Below the pieces are notes generated by a model. The model had not been told where the DNA came from. It saw only the letters and a program-made list of their open reading frames with translations, and ran no database searches. A stretch of DNA of 5,176 nt from an uncultured Pseudomonadota bacterium (GTDB taxonomy: Bacteria; Myxococcota_A; UBA9042; CAIXZC01), in contig CALGBT010000664.1 of assembly GCA_937884235.1 (NCBI GenBank), forward strand, positions 1 to 5,176. The letters run 5' to 3'. Every line of letters starts with the position of its first letter. Position 1 is the first letter of the stretch. Below are positions 1 through 5,176 of the stretch, one piece after another. Position numbers and translations under genes: made by a program.

Positions 1-1
1 C

Positions 2-658
2 GGGGAACAGGGCCGCCGACATAGCCCTGAATTTGCGCTACTGGAATGGTACCGGTTCGGGGTCTCAATTGATCCGCTGGTTGCTGATCTGGAGGGCCTC
101 TTTGGCCACCTCGCATCGGCTTTGCTCGATGCGCAATGGCTCCCCTGGCAGGGGCAGAGGGTGGACCTCACTGCACCGTGGCCAGTTACTCCCGTGCGTG
201 ATGCGTTCATGCGCCATGCGGGGTGGGACCCCGTGGCTGACTTCGACGCCGAGCGCTTCAACATCGATCTGGTGAACCTGGTGGAGCCGCAGCTAGGTCG
301 GGGTCGCCCCGAGGTGCTGGCCTGGTATCCAGTGGAGCTGGGTTCCCTTTCCCGGGTTCATCCCGAGGACCAGCGCCTCAGCCAGCGCCTGGAACTCTAC
401 GTTGAGGGGCTGGAGTTGGCCAATGGCTTCGTCGAACTTAACGACCCGGTGGAGCAACGACAACGATTTGTCCGGGAGCGGCAAGCTATTCTGGCTGCCG
501 GACGGGAGCCCCCTCCCATGCCGGAGTCATTCCTCGATACCCTCTCCGAATTGCCCGATACCGTGGGCATCGCCCTGGGCATTGATCGCCTGGTCATGCT
601 CTTCTGTGATGTTGATGACATCGGCAGTGTCCGTGCTTTTGGACCCGGTGAGGCGTAG
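2..658 (+). CDS. epmA: EF-P--lysine aminoacylase EpmA (PoxA/GenX), 5' end missing
   Basis: Class II aminoacyl-tRNA synthetase paralogue that activates (beta-)lysine with ATP and transfers it to a conserved lysine of elongation factor P in the cytoplasm. The 218 visible residues are the C-terminal two thirds of a family usually about 300-330 residues long; the frame is open to the left edge, so the start is outside the window. Visible landmarks are motif 2 (RRHSPEFALLEWYR, residues 5-18), the LysRS-like substrate-pocket stretch ELANGFVELNDP (about 138-149), and motif 3 (GIALGIDRLVML, 189-200) with the ATP-contacting arginine. The protein ends soon after motif 3. Colinearity with E. coli EpmA (HNPEFTMLEWYR, ELANGFHEL, GVALGVDRLVML) favours EpmA over a true lysyl-tRNA synthetase; the missing N-terminus, which would show whether an anticodon-binding domain exists, prevents full proof. 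The following genes are functionally unrelated and seem to have their own promoter. Confidence 0.93.
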   Translation, partial: GEQGRRHSPEFALLEWYRFGVSIDPLVADLEGLFGHLASALLDAQWLPWQGQRVDLTAPWPVTPVRDAFMRHAGWDPVADFDAERFNIDLVNLVEPQLGRGRPEVLAWYPVELGSLSRVHPEDQRLSQRLELYVEGLELANGFVELNDPVEQRQRFVRERQAILAAGREPPPMPESFLDTLSELPDTVGIALGIDRLVMLFCDVDDIGSVRAFGPGEA

Positions 659-693
659 CTGCCGGGCCCGAACCATGTTGCCGCATGGAACCG

Positions 694-709
694 TTGCTAC
701 CGGTGGCAA
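694..709. repeat. Imperfect 16-base palindrome overlapping the predicted -35 box
   Basis: TTGCTACCGGTGGCAA pairs with itself at every position, with one T-G mismatch (a wobble pair in RNA). It lies in the gap after epmA. It could be an operator half-site pair or a small RNA hairpin (6-bp stem, CCGG loop). No T-run follows, so it is a poor intrinsic terminator. A second small perfect hairpin, CCATG-TTGCCG-CATGG, lies just upstream at 673-688. Confidence 0.4.
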
Positions 710-722
710 GATTGGCGATAAT
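694..722 (+). promoter_or_regulatory. Putative sigma70-type promoter for the lipoprotein genes
   Basis: TTGCTA at 694-699 (4 of 6 against TTGACA) and GATAAT at 717-722 (5 of 6 against TATAAT) are separated by exactly 17 bases. Transcription would start near 729-731, leaving a leader of roughly 15 bases that holds the ribosome binding site. It would separate the three exported-protein genes from epmA. The call rests only on consensus match and spacing; such matches arise by chance at a modest rate. Confidence 0.42.
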
Positions 723-735
723 AGTGGTGGCCCAC

Positions 736-741
736 GGGAGG
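736..741 (+). promoter_or_regulatory. Ribosome binding site of the MopE-repeat lipoprotein gene
   Basis: GGGAGG is a near-complete Shine-Dalgarno core. Two ATG codons follow in tandem at 743 and 746, with spacings of 1 and 4 bases. The second is better placed, so translation may begin at 746; the proteins differ by one methionine. Confidence 0.75.
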
Positions 742-742
742 A

Positions 743-1975
743 ATGATGCGGACGACAACTTGTTTGTTGCTGTCTCTGCTGCTCTCCTGCAGCAATTCTC
801 CAGCAGTTGAGCCACCGGGCGGAGGCCTGCCCGACTCTGGCGGGGCAGAACTCCCATTCGGTACCGCGGACTCGCAGCTGGCTCCGGCGGACGTTCTCGC
901 ACCTCCTGATGCTATTGTGGTTCCATTGGATGACCGGTCCGCTCCGGACCAACTGGACCTCCTGCACGACCTCCTGCTCGACCTCCCCGCAGAGTCCATC
1001 GACGCGGTGGATATCACCGGCGAGGCGGACCATCAGGACCTGCAGATTGAGGAGACGATGCCGCCCCCTCCCGCCTGGGTTGGCGAGATGTGCTCTGGGG
1101 GCGTCGACTGTGCGGACGGTTCCTGCGTTGGAACCATCTATGGCGACTTTTGTCTGCCCCACTGCTTCGACGGCCTTTGCCCCTTCGGTTGGCAGTGCGC
1201 CGGGTCTCAACCTGCCTTCTGCGTGCCCTTCTGGGACAATTCGTGTGCGCCGTGTCTGGCGCAGGCCTGTCCTGTCGCCTGGTGCCGGGAGCTGGGTGAT
1301 GAAGGTTCGCTCTGCCTGCAGCCCTGCCTGGAAGATACTGACTGTGAGACGGGATTTTCGTGCGTGACTGACGACATTTCTGCGGCGAAGCTCTGCCAAC
1401 CAGCCAGCGGAAGCTGCTTCTGCCGGGAGGAGGACATGGAGGGTTGGATCCCGTGCCAGCGGTCAAATGAGTTTGGCACCTGTGTTGGCAACGCTCTCTG
1501 TCTGCCGGAGCGTGGTCGTCAGAAGTGTCAGGCCATGGTACCAGAGCCGGACATTTGCGACGGCCAGGACAACGACTGCGATGGCTTTGTCGACGAGAAC
1601 TTCCCCCTCAAAGGAAAACCTTGCGACGGCCCCGATCCAGACGATTGCCACGCGGGGAAATACCAGTGCGCTCCTGGTGGCAAGACGCTGGCGTGCGAAG
1701 GGGATATCTCCTATTCAGAGTTGTGCAATGGAAAGGACGATGATTGTGATGGTCTCATTGATGAAGACTTCCCCAACAAGGGCAAGCCCTGCGGCGTGAG
1801 TCCCCTGTGCGGCATCGGTCATTTCGTTTGCAGCCCGCAGGGCCTGACAACCTTCTGCGGCGGGGTCAAACCTGCCAAGGAGGTCTGCGATGGTCTTGAC
1901 AACGATTGCGACGGCAAGGTCGATGAGGGGTTCAAGGACTCCGACGGGGACGGAGTTGCAGACTGCGTCGATTAA
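743..1975 (+). CDS. Cysteine-rich lipoprotein with three MopE-type metal-binding repeats
   Basis: Predicted exported lipoprotein of 410 residues (counted from ATG 743; ATG 746 is also possible). A short signal peptide ends in the lipobox LLSC, with Cys16 as the acylation site. Residues 17-112 form an acidic, Pro/Leu/Ala-rich linker. Residues 117-262 hold 23 cysteines and include a duplicated pattern (137-162 and 191-220: C-x-x-x-C, then C-x-x-G-x-x-C, then C-x-P). Residues 268-397 carry three motifs of the type CDGxDNDCDGxxDE, as in the 'putative metal-binding' MopE family, two of them followed by KGKPC and a four-cysteine tail. The end, DSDGDGVADCVD, resembles a calcium-binding thrombospondin type 3 unit. 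No enzyme motif is visible. Likely located on the outer membrane or cell surface, with structure from disulfides and bound metal ions. The ligand metal is unknown, and a function beyond surface or adhesion protein is not supported. The next gene follows after 31 bases. Confidence 0.88.
   Translation: MMRTTTCLLLSLLLSCSNSPAVEPPGGGLPDSGGAELPFGTADSQLAPADVLAPPDAIVVPLDDRSAPDQLDLLHDLLLDLPAESIDAVDITGEADHQDLQIEETMPPPPAWVGEMCSGGVDCADGSCVGTIYGDFCLPHCFDGLCPFGWQCAGSQPAFCVPFWDNSCAPCLAQACPVAWCRELGDEGSLCLQPCLEDTDCETGFSCVTDDISAAKLCQPASGSCFCREEDMEGWIPCQRSNEFGTCVGNALCLPERGRQKCQAMVPEPDICDGQDNDCDGFVDENFPLKGKPCDGPDPDDCHAGKYQCAPGGKTLACEGDISYSELCNGKDDDCDGLIDEDFPNKGKPCGVSPLCGIGHFVCSPQGLTTFCGGVKPAKEVCDGLDNDCDGKVDEGFKDSDGDGVADCVD
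956..987 (+). repeat. 12-base tandem microrepeat in the acidic linker
   Basis: GACCTCCTGCAC (956-967) is followed by GACCTCCTGCTC (968-979) and a partial GACCTCCC (980-987). The unit is in frame and encodes DLLH-DLLL-DLP, residues 72-82 of the lipoprotein. This looks like slippage expansion of a linker. Confidence 0.7.
1151..1402 (+). repeat. Duplicated six-cysteine module in the lipoprotein
   Basis: Residues 137-162 (bases 1151-1228) and 191-220 (bases 1313-1402) share the order C-L-x-P/P-x-C, C, x-x-G-x-x-C, then C-x-P, with loops of varying length. Between them lies a second cysteine-dense stretch with CAPC (168-171). The match is at protein level only; the DNA has diverged. It resembles the C-x-x-DxDC-x-x-G-x-x-C units common in myxobacterial surface lipoproteins, a family memory rather than a search result. 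Confidence 0.5.
1544..1933 (+). repeat. Three MopE-type CDGxDNDCDGxxDE repeats
   Basis: Core motifs lie at bases 1544-1600 (ICDGQDNDCDGFVDENF), 1715-1771 (LCNGKDDDCDGLIDEDF) and 1877-1933 (VCDGLDNDCDGKVDEGF). Units one and two continue with F-P-x-K-G-K-P-C and four further cysteines before the next motif; unit three is cut short by the terminal DSDGDG segment. Unit spacing is 57 then 54 residues. The Asp/Asn/Glu pattern is that of a metal-ion site with a flanking disulfide. Confidence 0.85.
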
Positions 1976-1996
1976 AGTACAATCGGCCGGGATAAT

Positions 1997-2001
1997 GGAG
2001 G
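1997..2001 (+). promoter_or_regulatory. Ribosome binding site of the Ig/PPC/SMB lipoprotein gene
   Basis: GGAGG lies 5 bases before the ATG at 2007. It decides this start over the in-frame ATG at 1995, which overlaps the site itself, and over the earlier in-frame ATG at 1890, which lies inside the preceding gene. Confidence 0.85.
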
Positions 2002-2006
2002 CAGTC

Positions 2007-4208
2007 ATGGTAAGAAGTGTTTTCGCTCTGGCAGTGCTGCTCTCGCTGGCCTGCTCCGGCACGGACATGGGGGAGAGTGCGGCCACCGACGTCGATGCCA
2101 GTGGACTGGCCGACATCCCTGTGAAGAAGGACGATGACAACAGTCCACCCCGGCTCCACAAGATTGGCAACAAGGAAGTGCAGGTTGGGGAGGAGATAAC
2201 TTTCACCCTGGCGGCGGACGATGATGATGGCGATCAGGTCACCTTCTCTGCCTACGGTGACATTCCCCCAGGCGGCAAATTCTACAAGCCGGAAGGACGG
2301 TTCACCTGGACCCCTGAGGGCACCGGCGGACCGTATTTCGTCACTTTCGTGGTTTCGGACATGAAGGATTTCGACAGCGAGACCGTGGAACTCAGTGCTG
2401 TTGCCACCAAGACTCAACATCCCCCCCACTTCGAGACCGTCGGCGACCAGTTCCTCAAGATCAACAAGCTCTTCGAATTGCATCTGGAAGCCACCGATGA
2501 AGATGGGGATATGCTTTTCTTCCAGGTTGCCAGTGGGATGCCCGAGGCGGCCAGCTTCGACGCCCAGAATGCGCTCTTCAGGTGGACCCCGCAGAAGACC
2601 GATGAAGGGGCCCAGGCCAGGGTGGTCTTTACGGTCTCGGATGGGGCTGCGTCCGACGATTTGGAGGTTCGCCTCATCGTCGAGGGGGGAGCGCTCAACA
2701 ATCTGCCCCCGGAGGTGGAAGCAATCGATTCCATCGAGGCTGAATCTGGCAAGCAGGTGGCTTTCGTGGTCGAGGCCACCGATCCGGATGACGACCCGGT
2801 GACCGTTGTGGTAGAGAGTGAACTGCCGGCCGGGGCGAAGTTCGAGCAGGGCAGCAAGAAGTTCACCTGGACTCCTGGCCCCAGTCACGTGGGCAAATCC
2901 GTCTATCTCTCCTTCGATGTCAGCGATGGCAACTACCACGTCAAGCTAATGGTCAATATCCTGGTCAAGCAGACCTCGGTTGGTTGTGGGGACGATGACT
3001 TCGAACCCAATAACACGCCCGAACAGGCAACCCAGGTTTCTGATGGAACTTTCGCCAACCTGTCCATCTGCGACACTGAGCTGTCACCCATCGACCAGGA
3101 CTGGTTCAAGTTGTTGCTGGAGAAGGGCGAGCAGATTGAGGTTACCCTTACCTCCGACCACGAGTTGGGCAACCTGGACCTGCCAGTGTACACGAGTTCT
3201 AACCTGAGCAGCCCCGCGTTCTACTCGCCCATGGATGGCGATGTCGAGAAGATCACCTATACCGCACCGTCGGCTGGCATATACTATCTGCGAGTCGTCG
3301 GGACCGAGTCCTGGAAGTACCAGGTGCCATATAGTCTGGTGATCAAGCATCAAGCTCAGGCCGGTTGCACCGCCGACAGCAAGGAGCCCAATCAGAGCAA
3401 GAGCAATGCCACTTCGTTGGCGGCTTACCTGGATGGAACGCCACTTTCGGGCCTGACCATCTGTGCCGGTGACGTCGATTACTTTGAACTACCGCTCACG
3501 ACCGGGGATTCGGTGATTGCCACCATTGAGTTCAATGACGAGGAAGGCGATCTGGACCTCCGCCTGGAAGATGCGGGAGGGCAGACCATCGACCAGAGCA
3601 ATGGCGCGTCAGACATCGAGACGGTGATTCTCGACGGGGCCGGAGGCGGCAGCTACTATCTGGTGGTGGAAGGCTACCCTAAAGACAATACCGAGAACAC
3701 TTACTCTCTGGAACTGCTGGTGGAGTCATCCACGGCATGTGCTCCCGACGGCATGGAACCCAACAACGACAAGGCCGCTGCCAAACCGATGTTCAATTCT
3801 GGCAAGTTCACGGCCCTTACTCTCTGCGGGGACGGTGACTGGTTTGACCTGGGGCCAGGTCCCGGTGAAGTGACGGTGGCCCTTGACCTGGTTGGGGAGG
3901 GGTCCCTCAAGGCATATTTTGCTGAGGAATTCAGCCTCGCCAACAAGGTCCAGCTGCAGTGCGACTCCGATTCCTGTCTGGGGGTACGGAATCTGCCCGA
4001 GACTGGCCATCTCTACCTCATTGTCGAGGGAGCGTTTGGCACCTCCTATGACGTCGAGGTTCTCTTTGAAAGCGGCACCACCGATGGTTCCTGCGTCGGC
4101 AAGTGCGAAGGGGATGGCGGCGGTTGCTGGTGCGACCAGGGCTGCGTGCAGTATGGCGACTGTTGTCCCGATGCCTGCAGCGAATGTGGCCACTGTGACT
4201 TCGCATAG
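2007..4208 (+). CDS. Modular surface lipoprotein: 3 Ig-like + 3 PPC + somatomedin-B-like
   Basis: Predicted exported lipoprotein of 733 residues. The signal peptide is short (MVRS, hydrophobic to residue 15) with LSLAC giving acylated Cys16; serine at -3 is a little unusual. A polar acidic linker follows to about residue 46. Three Ig/cadherin-like repeats (47-135, 137-228, 232-322) each contain D-rich loops (DDDDGD, DEDGD, DPDDD) and an F-x-W-T-P signature, with tryptophans at 101, 193 and 288, ending V-S-D in the last strand. Three PPC-type beta-sandwich repeats (about 326-448, 453-575, 577-690) each begin C-x(6)-EPN and contain a D-x-D-W/Y-F strand. Residues 696-730 form a somatomedin-B-like knot. 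Acidic loops suggest calcium binding. PPC domains often sit beside secreted peptidases, but no peptidase domain is present here. An adhesin or structural surface protein is the best inference. It follows the MopE-repeat lipoprotein by 31 bases and is likely co-transcribed. Confidence 0.9.
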   Translation: MVRSVFALAVLLSLACSGTDMGESAATDVDASGLADIPVKKDDDNSPPRLHKIGNKEVQVGEEITFTLAADDDDGDQVTFSAYGDIPPGGKFYKPEGRFTWTPEGTGGPYFVTFVVSDMKDFDSETVELSAVATKTQHPPHFETVGDQFLKINKLFELHLEATDEDGDMLFFQVASGMPEAASFDAQNALFRWTPQKTDEGAQARVVFTVSDGAASDDLEVRLIVEGGALNNLPPEVEAIDSIEAESGKQVAFVVEATDPDDDPVTVVVESELPAGAKFEQGSKKFTWTPGPSHVGKSVYLSFDVSDGNYHVKLMVNILVKQTSVGCGDDDFEPNNTPEQATQVSDGTFANLSICDTELSPIDQDWFKLLLEKGEQIEVTLTSDHELGNLDLPVYTSSNLSSPAFYSPMDGDVEKITYTAPSAGIYYLRVVGTESWKYQVPYSLVIKHQAQAGCTADSKEPNQSKSNATSLAAYLDGTPLSGLTICAGDVDYFELPLTTGDSVIATIEFNDEEGDLDLRLEDAGGQTIDQSNGASDIETVILDGAGGGSYYLVVEGYPKDNTENTYSLELLVESSTACAPDGMEPNNDKAAAKPMFNSGKFTALTLCGDGDWFDLGPGPGEVTVALDLVGEGSLKAYFAEEFSLANKVQLQCDSDSCLGVRNLPETGHLYLIVEGAFGTSYDVEVLFESGTTDGSCVGKCEGDGGGCWCDQGCVQYGDCCPDACSECGHCDFA
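2145..2972 (+). repeat. Three tandem Ig/cadherin-like repeats (He_PIG type)
   Basis: Protein-level repeats of about 90 residues: bases 2145-2411, 2415-2690 and 2700-2972. Each starts near P-P-x-x and includes an acidic loop after 'A-A-D' or 'E-A-T-D', then G/A-x-F, F-x-W-T-P and a closing F-x-V-S-D strand. Tryptophan spacing is 92 and 95 residues. The DNA copies are diverged, so this is an old duplication. Confidence 0.82.
2982..4076 (+). repeat. Three tandem PPC-type repeats with paired cysteines
   Basis: Repeats at bases 2982-3350, 3363-3731 and 3735-4076. Each opens with a cysteine and E-P-N (CGDDDFEPNN, CTADSKEPNQ, CAPDGMEPNN), has a second cysteine in L-S/T-I/L-C, then D-x-D-W/Y-F, and closes with Y-Y-L-x-V or L-Y-L-I-V and a Y-x-L/V-x-L strand. 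Cysteine pairs 327/355, 454/486 and 578/607 have near-constant spacing (28, 32 and 29 residues), suggesting one disulfide per domain. The third copy is shorter and has an extra pair at 652/657. Confidence 0.8.
4092..4187 (+). other. Somatomedin-B-like cysteine-knot module (protein domain)
   Basis: Residues 696-727 have cysteine spacing C-x3-C-x6-C-x-C-x3-C-x5-C-C-x6-C, with CWCDQGC and GDCCPD. The human vitronectin somatomedin B domain, from memory, has C-x3-C-x9-C-x-C-x3-C-x5-C-C-x6-C with CQCDELC and SCCTD, so only the loop known to vary differs. Two additional cysteines (724 and 730) could form a ninth-tenth pair. The module closes the lipoprotein, three residues before its end. Confidence 0.78.
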
Positions 4209-5176
4209 GTTGTTTCCAGGCGTCGCCCGTGGCGTCTTTGTCATTAGCGCCCTATCCGGTTTTCTCTTCTTCTTCCACGGGTGCGCCACTGTTGCCCCCC
4301 GGGCCTGTGCTCTGACGGTCTTAGGGAGCGTCCCCGCTACGGCGCAAGGGGCTGCTGAGGTCGGGGTGGCAGGCAAGGTGGAGTCGGACTGTGAGATAGT
4401 CTCTCCACAATCCCTGGCAATGGCTCTGCCAACCGATCGCCGGACCGTGGCAATGGCGGAGCGGCTGGCATACCGGGCCGCAGTCCTTGCCGCCGCAACA
4501 GCTTACTACGAAGACTCCGCAAGCGGTCTGGAGGCGCTGGAAGGGAGCTGGGCAATGGCCCGGGAGAACCCCGGCTTGCTCCCCACTGACCCGGCGGACC
4601 GGGCACACGTATATCAGGCTCTTGGGGTATTGCTCCTGGCTCGCTACGGCGAATCGCAGCTGGCCGGTGACGAGTTGGCCTCCTGGCTCGCCAGGCACTT
4701 GCCGGATCAGGTACCCTCGGCGCAGCAATTGCCGCCCAAGCTCTCGGTGCGGGCGGCGGACGCGCTCAGTCGCTCCCACGCCGACAAGGGCACCCTCACT
4801 GTTGGACCGGCACGGGATTGCGAGGAGGCGTCGCTGCTGCTGGATGGTCGCCGGCTAGGGACTCTGCCGTTGCGAGACCTGCCGGTGCATCGAGGTCGAC
4901 ACGCCATCTGGTTCGCGTGCGGAGAGACAGTTTCTTGGACGCGCTTGCTAGAGGTCACGGAGACGGCTGTATCGCTCACCGGACCCAAGATCGCCCATGA
5001 GGCTGTTTTTGACCTCGGCCCCGGTCACCTGCGGCTGCGGGCTGGGGCGCCAGATACTTCTGTAGCTGAGCCGGTGCGTCGGCTGCTACCAGCCCTGGGT
5101 GTCGATGCCATCGTCCTGATGCCCACTACTAGCGGCCACGATGTCCTGGTGGCGTTCAGTTGCAAGGGCCGGGACA
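4195..5176 (+). CDS. Exported PEGA-domain protein, 3' end missing, start uncertain
   Basis: The frame is open from 3874 to the right edge and protein-like from about 4200. I place the start at GTG 4195 because it gives a basic N-terminus (MTSHRLFPGVARG) before a hydrophobic run (14-27); TTG 4210, GTG 4186, ATG 4171 and ATG 4153 are alternatives, and none has a clear Shine-Dalgarno site. Numbering from 4195, signal cleavage may follow ATA (48-50); Cys30 in FFHGC is a weaker lipoprotein alternative. Residues 83-195 are alanine/leucine-rich and helical in character, like TPR-type repeats. Residues about 210-260 form a PEGA domain: LLLDGRRLGTLP (214-225) then HRGRHAIWF (232-240), with Cys209 and Cys242 possibly paired. 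Residues 262-327 are unassigned. PEGA domains typically serve as extracytoplasmic beta-rich binding or anchoring modules. Overlap with the lipoprotein gene by 14 bases suggests translational coupling. Confidence 0.78.
   Translation, partial: MTSHRLFPGVARGVFVISALSGFLFFFHGCATVAPRACALTVLGSVPATAQGAAEVGVAGKVESDCEIVSPQSLAMALPTDRRTVAMAERLAYRAAVLAAATAYYEDSASGLEALEGSWAMARENPGLLPTDPADRAHVYQALGVLLLARYGESQLAGDELASWLARHLPDQVPSAQQLPPKLSVRAADALSRSHADKGTLTVGPARDCEEASLLLDGRRLGTLPLRDLPVHRGRHAIWFACGETVSWTRLLEVTETAVSLTGPKIAHEAVFDLGPGHLRLRAGAPDTSVAEPVRRLLPALGVDAIVLMPTTSGHDVLVAFSCKGRD

Noticed and set aside
2..658. Lysyl-tRNA synthetase instead of EpmA
   Set aside because: The active-site loops and the stretch around ELANGFVEL follow EpmA closely; although the N-terminus is absent, nothing specific to LysRS is seen.
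527..1399. Long antisense open frame (290 codons, - strand) across epmA and the first lipoprotein gene
   Set aside because: It is the complement of two convincing genes in GC-rich DNA, spans a gene boundary and its intergenic gap, and encodes an Arg-rich protein with no recognisable motif.
1956..1983. Possible second promoter (TTGCAG, 16 bases, TACAAT) before the second lipoprotein gene
   Set aside because: The -35 matches only 3 of 6 and lies inside coding sequence; a 31-base gap with its own ribosome binding site is explained by co-transcription.
1890..2006. Upstream extension of the second lipoprotein from ATG 1890
   Set aside because: It would overlap the MopE repeat gene and bury the signal peptide; GGAGG before ATG 2007 and the lipobox at Cys16 fix the start.
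1932..2939. Antisense open frame of 335 codons opposite the Ig-like repeats
   Set aside because: Shadow of a repeat-containing coding region; no motif, and the + strand protein has clear domains and a signal peptide.
4224..4245. CGCC-CGT-GGCG hairpin followed by TCTTTG as a terminator after the second lipoprotein gene
   Set aside because: The stem is only 4 bp, the T-run is broken, and it lies inside the coding frame of the PEGA protein.
4487..4858. Open frame of 123 codons, + strand, inside the PEGA gene region
   Set aside because: It is Arg/Pro-rich and lacks motifs, whereas the overlapping frame encodes the helical region and the start of the PEGA domain.

Overview
The window reads left to right on the + strand only: the 3' part of an EF-P lysine aminoacylase gene (epmA), two lipoprotein genes with many cysteine-containing extracellular modules, and the 5' part of a PEGA-domain protein gene that runs off the right edge. 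No RNA gene, CRISPR array, insertion sequence or phage gene was seen, and no stretch over about 300 bases lacks a gene.

The organism is most likely a GC-rich Gram-negative bacterium of the Myxococcota or another former deltaproteobacterial lineage. This is inferred from style: lipoproteins carrying MopE-type metal-binding repeats, Ig/cadherin-like and PPC (bacterial pre-peptidase C-terminal) repeats, a somatomedin-B-like cysteine knot, and a PEGA protein. No phylogenetic marker was tested.

Layout: 2-658 is the catalytic core of EpmA, which attaches lysine to translation factor EF-P in the cytoplasm. The 84-base gap 659-742 holds a plausible sigma70-type promoter whose -35 lies inside an imperfect palindrome, then a strong ribosome binding site. 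743-1975 encodes a 410-residue lipoprotein with an acidic Pro/Leu linker, a 23-cysteine region and three CDGxDNDCDGxxDE repeats. After 31 bases with a good ribosome binding site, 2007-4208 encodes a 733-residue lipoprotein built as signal peptide, three Ig-like repeats, three PPC repeats and a terminal somatomedin-B-like module. From about 4195 to the edge an open frame without a clear start signal encodes an exported protein with a helical repeat-like region and a PEGA domain.

The two lipoproteins and the PEGA protein are tightly spaced and probably co-transcribed from the promoter in the gap, separately from epmA. All three appear exported, so they may form a cell-surface adhesion or envelope unit. 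That role is inference: no catalytic motif was found in the exported proteins.
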